A stretch of DNA of 64,000 nt from contig CALDUY010000043.1 in NCBI GenBank assembly GCA_937923405.1, positions 62,001-126,000 of the forward strand, given 5' to 3'. Shown in pieces: positions 22,001 to 31,237 of this stretch. The notes beneath the pieces were generated by a model that saw nothing but the letters and a program-made list of their open reading frames with translations, did not search any database and was not told where the DNA came from. The stretch is from an uncultured Gemmataceae bacterium (lineage in GTDB: Bacteria > Planctomycetota > Planctomycetia > Gemmatales > Gemmataceae). The translations under genes and the position numbers were made by a program. How positions within the stretch are numbered: position 1 is the first letter of the stretch; each line of letters starts with the position of its first letter.

Positions 22001-22271
22001 GGATGTCGCTGACCCCTTGATGCAGACGAAACGTCTCAGCGACATAAACACGGCCTTGATGGTCGAAGCAGAAAGCGACCGGATTGGCCAACTGCGGTTC
22101 AGCCGCCCAGAGGTCAAGATGGAAGCCTTTGGGGATCCGCATTCGGGTTTTTGCTTGCTGCGGTTCCTCCGAGGCCGGTGCCACCTTGGCGTGGTAACTC
22201 GGCGGCACCGCAGATACCAGGGTGAAACTAGTGCCCAATAGCACCGCAACGAGCACTCCTCGTGAAATCAT
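18997..22271 (-). CDS. exported beta-propeller / HEAT / c-type cytochrome protein (PVC type), frameshifted near its 3' end
   Basis: About 1090 residues. A signal peptide is followed by a propeller domain (AEPQLANPVAFCFDHQGRVY, FGPDGKIYFSIGDRG), HEAT repeats (about 440-900) and a cytochrome domain with CLRCH at residues 965-969. As read, the frame ends at 19038 with an unrelated tail (LKNAVLVSRRCQ). In the next frame the family's normal ending is intact (EERRTGKSAMPEDAIKHL then SRRELRDLIEFLAQL) and stops at 18997. One base is missing near 19128-19145, around GGAATCC. Either this is a recent mutation that swaps the tail or a sequence error. A periplasmic oxidoreductase role is inferred. Confidence 0.86.
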
Positions 22272-22288
22272 GTCGGTCGGCCTTTACT

Positions 22289-24052
22289 TCACGCCTTGAT
22301 CATGTCGCGCACGGTCAGCCCCGATGGGATCATCGGCAAAACGTGCTCCTGGTATGGAACCATGACATCGAGAACGAACGGCCCTTTGCTGTCGAGCATC
22401 TCTTCCAACGCTCCGTCCACATCTTCCTTGCGAACGATGCGTCGGCTGCCGCAGCGAAAACCTCGGGCCAGGGCGACGAAATCGGGATACGGCTCCTCGC
22501 CAAAGCCTGCCCCGAGGTAGGTGTGGCCGCGATTCCCCTCGAAGAAGCGATCTTCCCACTGGACCACCATGCCCAGATGCTGATTGTTCAGCAATAGCAC
22601 CTTAACGGGTAGCTTTTCGGTGAAACAGCAGGCGAGTTCCTGGATATTCATCAGGAAACTGCCATCCCCGTCGATGTCGATGACCGTCTTGAGCGGGTTG
22701 GCCGCCTGTGCCCCCATCGCCGCAGGCAGGCCGAACCCCATTGTGCCCAGGCCACCCGAGGTAATCCAGGTCCGCGGCTTGTTGAAGCGGAAGTACTGGG
22801 CCGCCCACATCTGATGTTGCCCCACCCCTGTGGTGATGATCGTGTCGTCGAGTTGCCCGCGATCGCGGAGAATCTGCCACAATCGTTGGATGGCATACTG
22901 CGGCAGAATCGCGTCGTCGCGATCGGCGTAGCGCAATGGCTCGGTCTCTCGCCAGTATTCGATCTGTCGAATCCAGTCGGCGAACCGCCCGCCGCGCGGC
23001 GACTCTCGCACAGGCTCCGCATCCAGTAGGCGGTTTAGATCCTGCAAGGCGTGGCCAACGTCCCCGTGGATCGGCAGTACGGCGACCTTGTTTTTGTTCA
23101 GTTCCGAGGCATCGATGTCGATGTGAACGATCTTGCCGTGCTTGGCAAACTCGGACACCTTGCCCGTAACGCGGTCGTCGAAGCGCACGCCCAGGGCCAG
23201 CAACAGATCGGCTTCGTTGATGGCATAGTTGGCGTAGATCGTGCCATGCATCCCCAGCATGTGCAGACAGAGGAAATGCTCGGCGGGGAAGCCGCCCAGA
23301 CCGTGTAAGGTAAGTGCCACGGGAATGCCGGTCTTCTCGGCGAACTGGCGTAGATGCGTGGCTGCGTTGGCCGAGATTATCCCTCCTCCCGCATAGATGA
23401 TCGGTTTCTGGCTTTGGCGGATCAGTTCCAGCACCTGTTCGAGTTGCTGGCGTGTCGCTCGTTTGTCGGGGTGATAGCCCGGCAAGTTCATCGGCGGATC
23501 CCAATCGGAGACCGTAATCTGTCGCATCTGCACGTCTTTGGGCACGTCGATGATGATCGGTCCGGGTCGGCCTGTCGAGGCGACGTGGAACGCCTCCTTC
23601 ATCACGCGGACAATGTCTTCCGTGCGCGTGACCAGATAGTGATGCTTGGTGATGGCTCGACAGACTTCGATGATGGGCGTTTCTTGAAACGCATCCGTAC
23701 CGATGACTGGAGTGCCAACCTGGCCGGTGATGGCGATGATTGGCGTGGAGTCCATCTTGGAATCGGCCAGACAGGTGACAAAGTTAGTCGCGCCGGGGCC
23801 GCTGGTGGCTAGGCAGACGCCGACTTTGCCTGTGCTACGCGCGTAGCCCGAAGCCCCAAACCCGCCACCCTGTTCGTGACGCGGCAGAATCGTGCGGAGC
23901 CGATCACTGACTCGGGTCAAGGCTTGATGAATCGGCATGCTCGCTCCACCGGGGTAGGCGAACACGATGTCTACGCCGTGATTCAGCAAACATTGCACGA
24001 GGATCTGCGAACCGGACAACGGAGTGGTAATCTGCGGAGGCGTCAAGGCCAT
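22289..24052 (-). CDS. ilvB: acetolactate synthase large subunit
   Basis: 587 residues from ATG 24052 (GGAG nine bases upstream); in-frame codons to 24121 add non-family sequence. It is a ThDP enzyme joining two pyruvates, or pyruvate and 2-oxobutyrate, in valine, leucine and isoleucine synthesis. N-terminal VFAYPGGASMPIHQAL, RHEQ (catalytic Glu) and ATSGPGATNFVTCLADSKMD are seen, and the C-terminal ThDP site is GDGSFLMNIQELA with a downstream NNQHLGMVVQWEDRF. The segment after RHEQ reads GGGFGASGYAR instead of the common GAxHxAxGYAR. No regulatory ilvN gene is adjacent. Confidence 0.94.
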   Translation of the reverse strand: MALTPPQITTPLSGSQILVQCLLNHGVDIVFAYPGGASMPIHQALTRVSDRLRTILPRHEQGGGFGASGYARSTGKVGVCLATSGPGATNFVTCLADSKMDSTPIIAITGQVGTPVIGTDAFQETPIIEVCRAITKHHYLVTRTEDIVRVMKEAFHVASTGRPGPIIIDVPKDVQMRQITVSDWDPPMNLPGYHPDKRATRQQLEQVLELIRQSQKPIIYAGGGIISANAATHLRQFAEKTGIPVALTLHGLGGFPAEHFLCLHMLGMHGTIYANYAINEADLLLALGVRFDDRVTGKVSEFAKHGKIVHIDIDASELNKNKVAVLPIHGDVGHALQDLNRLLDAEPVRESPRGGRFADWIRQIEYWRETEPLRYADRDDAILPQYAIQRLWQILRDRGQLDDTIITTGVGQHQMWAAQYFRFNKPRTWITSGGLGTMGFGLPAAMGAQAANPLKTVIDIDGDGSFLMNIQELACCFTEKLPVKVLLLNNQHLGMVVQWEDRFFEGNRGHTYLGAGFGEEPYPDFVALARGFRCGSRRIVRKEDVDGALEEMLDSKGPFVLDVMVPYQEHVLPMIPSGLTVRDMIKA

Positions 24053-24197
24053 CGGTGCGGTCTCCAACGATGAATGTACAGTTCCGGACATTAGTATATC
24101 TGGGAAACGACTTCTCCCCAAGGGCGCTGCCCAAGACGGTTTACTCCCGAAAGTACCGGATCGAACGGTTGTCTGTATGGTGCAGGCCGCTCAGCAG

Positions 24198-24254
24198 AAC
24201 AACCCAAGGCGAGCACTCCTGCAAAGGGAGGACTCGCCTCGAAGAGTGGTTGTT
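24198..24254 (-). terminator. large hairpin between the HEAT-protein gene and ilvB (terminator or leader element)
   Basis: Nested complementary arms: AACAACC (24198-24204) with GGTTGTT (24248-24254), GGCGAG (24208-24213) with CTCGCC (24233-24238), and CTCC (24216-24219) with GGAG (24227-24230), around a 7-nt loop. It sits 12 bp past the stop of the upstream gene and about 145 bp before the ilvB start. A moderately T-rich stretch follows on the minus strand. It could end the upstream transcript or act in an ilvB leader. Confidence 0.5.
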
Positions 24255-24265
24255 TCGGTCAGCGG

Positions 24266-26932
24266 TTACAGCGCGTCGCGATCTTTGTCGACAGGTTTGG
24301 TCGGCGGCGGGGGCGGTAGTGCCGGGGTCGGAGTGGGCCGATAGTTCCGCAGTCGCTCGCCGGTCCCCCGCGGGGTGGCCCGCAGCACTCCGGCCAAGTT
24401 GTGCAACTGGTCACGTAACCGGGCATCTAGTCCAGCTTCTCGGCTCAGCTCATCCAGCGCCTTGATCTCTGCAGGAGGCAACAATCGCCCTTGCCGTTGG
24501 ATATTGGCGATCAGTCCCCGCAACGCTGCCTCGCGTAGCTCAATCGAGCGAGCGGCATCTCGGGCAAACACCGCCAAAGTGGCCTGCGCTTCGGGACCGT
24601 CGAGTCGAGTGACCGCGCGGATGCCGGCTTTCTGTCCCGCCGGACTAAGCCGTCCTGAGCGTAAAGCGGCCTGAATGGCCTCGGAGGCCGGCTGCACATC
24701 GAAGCCAGCGGGCTTGCCTTCGGCCAGGTTGGCGAGCAGTTCCATCGCTAAATCCGCCGCCTGTTGTTTTTCCTCCTCGGAGTATGCAGTTGCCGCGGCT
24801 CGGACACTGCCCAATACTTCTTGATCCAATCCCTGGCGATCCACCAACAAACTCTTATGAACCACTTTGACCCCTTCGTAGCGGCACGAAGCGATATAGC
24901 GTTCCAGTGCTGCCTCGCGGAGTTGAGCTTCGAGGTCGTAGCGCTCGACTTCCTTGGCCATCTCAGCTTCTAACTGGGGCACTTCCTTCAGCACCGCCAC
25001 CGCAGCGGGCATCTGCTTATCCAGCAAGGCTCGACGTGCAGCATAGCGATCCTCGATTTGTCGATAAGCCGCCATCTTCTCGTCTTGGGCCGAGGGTCGG
25101 CGATCGTTGGCGAAATCTTTCTCGATCTCGCGCTTGGCTTGATTTTCCTCGCGATTGATCTGTTCGCGTCGCTGCCGATAGCTCTGCGTCTCCTTCAGAA
25201 TGACGTCTCGTCGAGTTCGCAGTTGGTGAAAACGAATGGCGGCATCATGGGCGATTCGCGTTTCTGGAATGGCCGCCAACAGGATCGGAATTCGCTGGAC
25301 GTCGACATCCTGACGCATCTGAGCCAGCGTGTTGGCCAATCCTGGAAAGGGCAACGTCGAGTCCAGGAGAATCGCCTCGATCTGAGCGTTGGCTCGCAGT
25401 TGACGGATGGCATCGCGGCCATTGCTGACGAGGATCGGATTTGCTCCTACGTCATAAGCCGTCTGCCGGACCCGATCACGAATGTCCTGATCGGTCAGAG
25501 CGACCAGCACTTTTGGCCCTGGCAAGTAGGCCGTCGCGCTGGACAAGGCGCGGGTCAGGACCTCGACAATGCGTGTGGAGGCGCGAGGCGGAACCGGACC
25601 GGGAATACGCAACAAGGCATGGGCAGCGGCCAGTTGCACGCGCGGATCGGGATAGTACAAGGCCCGAACCAGGGCCGGTTCGCCGCCACGTCCCGGTCGC
25701 TTGGCCCGCACCTCGGCACGATCGCCGAGAGAACGGACGGCGGCCAGCACGATCCCTGTTCGCTTCTCCTTTAGGGCTTTGTCGAGCATGTCCAGCACCA
25801 AGTCGGGATTGGCTCGGGCCAACAGTGCGGCCACTTCAGGGGAAACCCGCGACAAAGGCGCTCCGCCGGCGGTCTCGGCGGCCTTTTCCACGGCTAGACT
25901 CAAGGCGATCAGTTGAGCGGGAGCATAGTCTGGATCAAGTTGCAGGGCTTGGCGGGCAAAACGCAGGCCATAGTACTGCTCGGCCTGAGAGGCAGTCACG
26001 GTCTCTGCTTTGGGCCAGCCTCGCACTAACTTGTTGCCGTCCCAGCGCCAGATGGTCACATTTCGCGGATCGCCAAAGTTGACTTTATGCTCAAAGTAAC
26101 GTTCCGCTTCCTCAGTCAAGACATGCTTGGCAGGAGGCAACTTGTCTTCGGGTAATTCCTGAAACTCGGCGAGGATCTTCCGAGCTTTGGCTCGCACGAG
26201 CGGCGACTCACTAGGCGAGGCACTGGGAAACTGCAGCCAGGGAAGAATCTCCGCGCTGCGAGCAAAGTGTCGCTGACGTAAGACATCCAAAATATCCAGC
26301 TTTAATAGCACGTTGTTGCTGTCCAGGGCAGCCAGCAGCGGGGCCAGCGTCGCCGGTCCCATCTTCAACAACGCCTGTTTGTAGGTATGCCGATCGTTGG
26401 CCTCTTTGCTTCGAGCCAGGAAGTCGAGCACGTGCGGTACTACCGTCGCGCCGATTTTGTAGAGTTCGGCCAAAGCGTAGGACTTCTCTTCGGGAGTGCC
26501 GTTAAGCTGGGTGATCAGTTCACGGATGCGCGCATCGTCGGCCAAGCGCTTTTTGTTGGCCTGGGTCACTAGATCAACCAGTGTTTCAGCGTCTTTGATT
26601 GCCTGAGCATTGTTGTTCTTGTCGGTAGTCCACTCACGGATGTTGCGCAGCCGCATTACCGAGGTGATCCCGTCTCGATCCAGGATGGCGTACAGATCCT
26701 TGTCAGTCGGTTTCTTGTTGATGAGACCGCGCAGATAACGGGCGGCAATGTCGGTCTTGCCCAGGTCCAGCTCAAACTGGATAGCATTCCAAAAATCCAA
26801 GGGCGTCTCCAATCGGCGCAGCCGACGAAACGCCTCGACGGGGTCGGTATCCTTCTCTTGGGCCTGCACCGGGGAGAGGGTGCCCGCCACGAGCAGCACT
26901 CCCAGGGTGAGACAGAGGAAGATTCGGGTCAT
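24266..26932 (-). CDS. exported HEAT-repeat protein with an internal receiver-like domain
   Basis: 888 residues from ATG 26932, preceded by GAGAGAGG. A signal peptide ends PVQAQEK. HEAT-like repeats occupy about 120-300 and 370-465. A segment at about 467-555 resembles a response-regulator receiver: VLVALTDQDIRD, then a hydrophobic strand ending ILLDS with Asp524 in the phosphoacceptor place, then IPILLAAIPE. The conserved Thr/Ser and Lys are not evident. A charged coiled-coil stretch (QRREQINREENQAKREIEKD) and further helical repeats follow. A receiver fold in a protein with an export signal is unusual. Function unknown; scaffolding is inferred. Confidence 0.72.
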   Translation of the reverse strand: MTRIFLCLTLGVLLVAGTLSPVQAQEKDTDPVEAFRRLRRLETPLDFWNAIQFELDLGKTDIAARYLRGLINKKPTDKDLYAILDRDGITSVMRLRNIREWTTDKNNNAQAIKDAETLVDLVTQANKKRLADDARIRELITQLNGTPEEKSYALAELYKIGATVVPHVLDFLARSKEANDRHTYKQALLKMGPATLAPLLAALDSNNVLLKLDILDVLRQRHFARSAEILPWLQFPSASPSESPLVRAKARKILAEFQELPEDKLPPAKHVLTEEAERYFEHKVNFGDPRNVTIWRWDGNKLVRGWPKAETVTASQAEQYYGLRFARQALQLDPDYAPAQLIALSLAVEKAAETAGGAPLSRVSPEVAALLARANPDLVLDMLDKALKEKRTGIVLAAVRSLGDRAEVRAKRPGRGGEPALVRALYYPDPRVQLAAAHALLRIPGPVPPRASTRIVEVLTRALSSATAYLPGPKVLVALTDQDIRDRVRQTAYDVGANPILVSNGRDAIRQLRANAQIEAILLDSTLPFPGLANTLAQMRQDVDVQRIPILLAAIPETRIAHDAAIRFHQLRTRRDVILKETQSYRQRREQINREENQAKREIEKDFANDRRPSAQDEKMAAYRQIEDRYAARRALLDKQMPAAVAVLKEVPQLEAEMAKEVERYDLEAQLREAALERYIASCRYEGVKVVHKSLLVDRQGLDQEVLGSVRAAATAYSEEEKQQAADLAMELLANLAEGKPAGFDVQPASEAIQAALRSGRLSPAGQKAGIRAVTRLDGPEAQATLAVFARDAARSIELREAALRGLIANIQRQGRLLPPAEIKALDELSREAGLDARLRDQLHNLAGVLRATPRGTGERLRNYRPTPTPALPPPPPTKPVDKDRDAL

Positions 26933-27022
26933 GTGAGTGCCTCTCTCTGTGGTTGCAAACGCTGGAGGGTCTTTCGAGCGGCGTCCGGAACAGCTCAGCC
27001 AACCCTCCAACAGGGAACTCAG

Positions 27023-28306
27023 TCACAGTTCGACTTCTGGTCGAACCAAGTCTTCGTAAGTCTCTCGTCGACGAATCAGCTGCACCGACGTGCCATCGAC
27101 GAGCACCTCGGCGGCGCGGGGCCGACTGTTGTAGTTGGAACTCATGGCCATGCCATAGGCTCCCGCGCTGAACGTGGCCAGCAATTCGCCGCGTTGCAAG
27201 ATCGGCAAACGCCGGTTTTGTGCCAGAAAGTCGCCCGATTCGCAGACCGGCCCAACCACGTCCTGAACGAAGGTGTCGGGAATCTCGGCCTCGTAGTCGT
27301 CCGGCGGGGCGGGCAGCCCCGCAGCCGGTGCCACCGGCCAGATGCGATGAAACGAGCCATACAAGGTCGGACGAATGAGATCGTTCATAGCGGCATCTTG
27401 AATGACGTAGTGCTTGCCGCCCGTCTCTTTGCGGTAAAGCACGCGGCTGAGCAGCACGCCGGCATTGCCGACGATGAACCGCCCCGGTTCGAGAATCAGC
27501 CGACAGCCGGTCTGTTTCACCGCAGGAACAATGACCTCGGCGAAGGCCTGAGCTGGCTGCGCCTCCTGTTTGCGGTAGTGGATGCCGAAGCCGCCTCCCA
27601 TGTTCAACAGGCTGATCTGATGGCCCTGCTCACGCAGTCGTTGGATCAGCACCACCGCTTTGGCCGCTCCATCCTTGTAGGGTTGCGTGGAGAGAATCGG
27701 CGACCCCAAATGCATGTGCAGACCGACCACTTGAACCGAAGGATTCCCCAACACCCCGTGGGCCACGTCGAGTACGGTTTCGATGTCCAGACCGAACTTA
27801 ACCCCCTTGACCGAGGTATCGGTTTTAGCGTGCGTTTTGGGGGGCAGGTCGGGGTTGACGCGCAAAGCAGCTCGCGCTACTCGTCCCATCGATCGAGCCA
27901 CATCGCCGAGGTTGTGCAGCTCTTCTTCGCTCTCGACATTGAACAGAAAGACGTTGTTCGCCAGGGCATAGCGGATTTCCGGATCCGTCTTGCCCACGCC
28001 AGCATAGACGATCTTCTCGCCGACTCCGCCAGCGGCCAACGCGCGATACAGCTCTCCGCCTGAAGTCACGTCAAATCCCGCCCCGTGACTGGCCATCAGC
28101 CGACACAGCGTCAGGTTGCCGTTCGTTTTGACACTGTAGCAGATGAGCGGATTAACCTCGGCGAACGCTTCCTGCAGGCAGCGCAGATGGTGCAGCAGCG
28201 TAGCTTGGCTGTAGACGAATAATGGCGTACCGAACTGTTCCGCCAGCTGGGCTAACGGAACCTGTTCACAGTACAGCACGCGATCCTTGTAGTGAAAGTG
28301 ATCCAT
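27023..28306 (-). CDS. lysA: diaminopimelate decarboxylase
   Basis: 427 residues from ATG 28306 (GAGG upstream); the open frame extends to 28492 into argH and is not used. It is a PLP fold-III enzyme removing CO2 from meso-diaminopimelate to give lysine. CYSVKTNGN contains the PLP lysine (Lys60). GFDVTSGGEL, HMHLGSP, NMGGGFGIHY, LEPGRFIVGNAGVL, GPVCESGDFLA and AGAYGMAMSSNYNSRPR follow in order. It lies 8 bp downstream of argH and is probably co-transcribed. Confidence 0.96.
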   Translation of the reverse strand: MDHFHYKDRVLYCEQVPLAQLAEQFGTPLFVYSQATLLHHLRCLQEAFAEVNPLICYSVKTNGNLTLCRLMASHGAGFDVTSGGELYRALAAGGVGEKIVYAGVGKTDPEIRYALANNVFLFNVESEEELHNLGDVARSMGRVARAALRVNPDLPPKTHAKTDTSVKGVKFGLDIETVLDVAHGVLGNPSVQVVGLHMHLGSPILSTQPYKDGAAKAVVLIQRLREQGHQISLLNMGGGFGIHYRKQEAQPAQAFAEVIVPAVKQTGCRLILEPGRFIVGNAGVLLSRVLYRKETGGKHYVIQDAAMNDLIRPTLYGSFHRIWPVAPAAGLPAPPDDYEAEIPDTFVQDVVGPVCESGDFLAQNRRLPILQRGELLATFSAGAYGMAMSSNYNSRPRAAEVLVDGTSVQLIRRRETYEDLVRPEVEL

Positions 28307-28314
28307 GAGTTCCT

Positions 28315-29691
28315 CTAGGCCAAGCGAGCTGACCAGACCTCCAGTTGACGCTCCACTTCCGCAGGGGCGGTCGACCCCAGCGAGCGAAAGGCCGCCAGCG
28401 CGTTGGCAACGCCTAACACCTTGTATACCCCCGAGGACAGCCCGGGGTGGACAGAATCGAACGCCTCGGCAGGAAGGTCGGCCAGCCGACAACGTCGTTG
28501 CTCACACAGCCGGACCAGTTTGCCAACCGCTTCGTGAGCGGCCCGCATCGGCACTCCCTGAGCGATGCAATACTCCATCAGCGTGGTTGCGTCGAGGAAG
28601 CCATCTTCCAGTTTGTCGGCAATCACCTCGTTTCGCAGTCGCGTTTGTCGAAGTAGAGCCGCCGCCAGTTCCAGTGAAAGTTCGACTGTATCGAAGGCAT
28701 CGAACAGCGCGACCTTGTCCTCCTGCAAATCTCGATTGTACGCCAACGGCAGCCCCTTCACCAGCACCAGCAGATGTTGCAGGTTCGCCACCACCCGCGC
28801 CGTTTTGCCCCGCATTAGCTCTAGCACGTCCGGATTTTTCTTGTGCGGCATGATGCTAGAGCCTGTGCAGAACGCATCGGGGAGTTCGAGGAAGGAAAAC
28901 TCCGTCGTCGCCCAGAGAATCCATTCTTCGGCCCAGCCGCCCAGATGGACGGCGATGAGCGACAGGTCGAAGACAAATTCGAGGAGAAAATCCCGATCGC
29001 TAGAAACGTCGAGACTGTTGGTCGCAACGGCCTCGAACCCCAGTTGCCGTGCCACCGACTGCCGATCGATGGGCAGCGACGTACCCGCCAACGCCGCCGC
29101 CCCCAGCGGGAGGACATTAACGCGGCGGCGACAGTCCGCGAGCCGCTCTCGATCCCGCTGGTACTTTTCGACGTAAGCCAGAAAATAGTGTGCCGCCAGA
29201 ACTGGTTGAGCGCGTTGCAGATGGGTGTAGCCCGGCAGGATCACGTCGCGATGCCGCTTGGCGGCGTCGAGCAAGGCCCGCTGCAACTCGACGAGGCGGG
29301 CGTCCAGCTGATCGAGGGCTTCGCGTACCCACAGTTTGACATCGGTGATGACCTGATCGTTGCGACTGCGGGCTGTATGGAGCTTCCGTCCCACGTCGCC
29401 GAGTTCCTCGATCAAGGCTCGTTCGATGTGGGTGTGAATGTCTTCCAGAGCGGTAGAAAAGACAAAGTCCCCTTGTTCAATCCGTTCGCCGATGCGATCG
29501 AGGGCGGCACCGATTTGCTCGGCTTCCGACTCGGTGAGCAGCCCCACCTCGGCCAGCATGCGTGCGTGAGCTTGACTGGCCCGAATGTCCTGCCGAAACA
29601 GTCGGCGATCATACGAGATTGACTCGGTGTAGGCCTCGACGCGCGCGTCGGTTGCTGTTGTGAAACGTCCGCCCCAGGTTTTTTGTGACAT
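28315..29691 (-). CDS. argH: argininosuccinate lyase
   Basis: 458 residues, normal length. It cleaves argininosuccinate to arginine and fumarate. Family marks are WGGRFTTATDARVEAYTES at the start, ARSRNDQVITDVKLWVREAL, GYTHLQRAQPVL and the catalytic loop GSSIMPHKKNPDVLELMRGK. The ATG at 29691 has only a weak ribosome site. No other arg gene is in the window. Confidence 0.97.
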   Translation of the reverse strand: MSQKTWGGRFTTATDARVEAYTESISYDRRLFRQDIRASQAHARMLAEVGLLTESEAEQIGAALDRIGERIEQGDFVFSTALEDIHTHIERALIEELGDVGRKLHTARSRNDQVITDVKLWVREALDQLDARLVELQRALLDAAKRHRDVILPGYTHLQRAQPVLAAHYFLAYVEKYQRDRERLADCRRRVNVLPLGAAALAGTSLPIDRQSVARQLGFEAVATNSLDVSSDRDFLLEFVFDLSLIAVHLGGWAEEWILWATTEFSFLELPDAFCTGSSIMPHKKNPDVLELMRGKTARVVANLQHLLVLVKGLPLAYNRDLQEDKVALFDAFDTVELSLELAAALLRQTRLRNEVIADKLEDGFLDATTLMEYCIAQGVPMRAAHEAVGKLVRLCEQRRCRLADLPAEAFDSVHPGLSSGVYKVLGVANALAAFRSLGSTAPAEVERQLEVWSARLA

Positions 29692-29825
29692 AGAAGATCT
29701 AAAGAATCGTTATTCTACCTTATAGTTTCGACCCACAGTAACAATACTATGGAAGCTAGCGGAACCATGGGCGCGGTAGGGAGGAACAACAGGACAATAA
29801 ACTGTTTCAGGCAAAAAGAAAAAAG

Positions 29826-29854
29826 TTGCTTTCCACTTGAGATCCGTTTAGGAT
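29826..29854 (+). promoter_or_regulatory. candidate sigma70-type promoter for the DUF1559 gene
   Basis: TTGCTT (29826-29831), a 17-bp spacer, then TAGGAT (29849-29854), placed about 120 bp upstream of the DUF1559 ATG. It is a pattern match only. The rest of the 292-bp gap shows nothing else distinctive. Confidence 0.3.
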
Positions 29855-29983
29855 GTCAGCTAGGCTACGGGCAGCTCTACAGACTCGGACCCGTAGTTTG
29901 TACTCTTCACTCTCCCTTTGACTTTTAGTACGAGTGTGAATCCTTTCCCTTCGTAGGAGTTTTTCTACCGAGGAGCAATTGCC

Positions 29984-30970
29984 ATGTTTGTTCCTGTCCG
30001 CCGTCGTGGGTTCACGTTGATCGAACTCCTAGTAGTGATTGCCATTATTTCTGTCTTGATTGGCTTATTACTACCCGCCGTACAGAAGGTACGCGAGGCG
30101 GCCGCGCGAATGCGCTGTCAAAACAATCTTAAACAATTCGGTCTAGCTTTGCACGGCTTTCACGACTTGAACAATCGCTTCCCGGCTGCGCACAACATCG
30201 GGACCAACTGGTATAGCAGTTACTTGCGCAATCCACCTCCGGCTGGTATAAATCCGGCAACGGGGTATCCCGTCGAAGGTCCGTTTTTCAGCTGGACCTA
30301 CCACACGGCTCCCTTGATTGAGCAGGTGAACGCATACCGGGCCTTCAACGTCAACGCTTGGCCGTGGTGGCAATTCATCCCGGGATTGCCAGCTACTGGG
30401 AGCAATACCGCCAATGGCATTCAGGTCAACATCCTCCAATGTCCCTCGGACACCCGAGCCGGCTTGGTTTGCAACTATGGCGGCTATCTAGCGGCGTTGA
30501 CCAGTTACCTAGGAGTCAACGGGAGAAATCAATTCCGCGAAGCCGGTGGACAGGATGGCATTCTGTTTGTCAACGCCGGCGTGAAAATGCCCTCTATTTC
30601 CGATGGCACAAGTAACACATTGCTAGTGGGGGAACGCCCTCCCTCGAACGATCTGTACTATGGCTGGGTCTGGGCAGGTGCCGGTGATTTTCCTTACTTC
30701 GGCACCACGGACGTAGTTCTCGGCGTCCGCGAGATCACTGCCCCTAGGGCGACTCCCGATTTCTACCGTCCTGGCCAACTAAATGATCCCAACAATCTTC
30801 ATCGCTACCACTTCTGGAGCCTTCATCCCAATGGGGCTAACTGGTTGTTTGCCGATGGTGGTGTGCGCTTCATCAGCTACAGCGCGGGAACTAGCAATGC
30901 CGGTAATGGGCTGACGATCATGGAATGTCTGGCGTCGCGAGCTGGAGGCGAAGTAGTGACATTGCCCTGA
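29984..30970 (+). CDS. DUF1559 protein with prepilin-type N-terminus
   Basis: 328 residues. The type IV prepilin signature RRRGFTLIELLVVIAIISVL is at residues 7-26, implying prepilin-peptidase cleavage before Phe. LLPAVQKVREAAARMRCQNNLKQ follows and identifies the planctomycete DUF1559 family. The C-terminal LFADGGVRFISY matches the H-x9-DG-type end seen in the family. GAGGAGC gives a strong ribosome site. It is presumed to be an exported pilin-like or pseudopilin surface protein; the exact role is unknown. A tiny lipoprotein gene follows. Confidence 0.94.
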   Translation: MFVPVRRRGFTLIELLVVIAIISVLIGLLLPAVQKVREAAARMRCQNNLKQFGLALHGFHDLNNRFPAAHNIGTNWYSSYLRNPPPAGINPATGYPVEGPFFSWTYHTAPLIEQVNAYRAFNVNAWPWWQFIPGLPATGSNTANGIQVNILQCPSDTRAGLVCNYGGYLAALTSYLGVNGRNQFREAGGQDGILFVNAGVKMPSISDGTSNTLLVGERPPSNDLYYGWVWAGAGDFPYFGTTDVVLGVREITAPRATPDFYRPGQLNDPNNLHRYHFWSLHPNGANWLFADGGVRFISYSAGTSNAGNGLTIMECLASRAGGEVVTLP

Positions 30971-30993
30971 CCCCATTACTAAGAGGATAACCC

Positions 30994-31164
30994 ATGCGAC
31001 GACTATGGCCGCTTCGTGCCGTAATCTTGGGCTTGTTGTTCGTCGGCGTCACTCTGGGCTGTGCTAAGGACGACAGCAAGCCCAATCCGGATCTGAAGGT
31101 TCCCGATATTCCCGCGTCAGGACACGGGGCCAAGAAAATGCCGAAACAGCCTGGCAAGCAATAA
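30994..31164 (+). CDS. small lipoprotein (56 aa)
   Basis: Translated directly: a basic start (MRRLWPLRAV), a hydrophobic stretch, and the lipobox VTLG-Cys at residues 19-23, giving a lipid-anchored mature peptide of about 34 residues rich in Lys, Asp and Pro (for example DDSKPNPDLKVPDIP). AGAGGA lies 7 bp before the ATG. It is 23 bp behind the DUF1559 gene, so the two form an operon. Small lipoproteins often follow DUF1559 genes in planctomycetes; function unknown. Confidence 0.75.
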   Translation: MRRLWPLRAVILGLLFVGVTLGCAKDDSKPNPDLKVPDIPASGHGAKKMPKQPGKQ

Positions 31165-31237
31165 AAAAACAGTTTTTAGATCGAAATTAGATAAAATTAT
31201 GGTCTAACTCGACGCGCAGGTGCGCCCGCCAACCAGC

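Noticed and set aside
22602..23504. 300-residue minus-strand frame
   Set aside because: Same strand as ilvB but a different frame, with Arg/Gly/Asp-rich composition typical of an out-of-frame reading.
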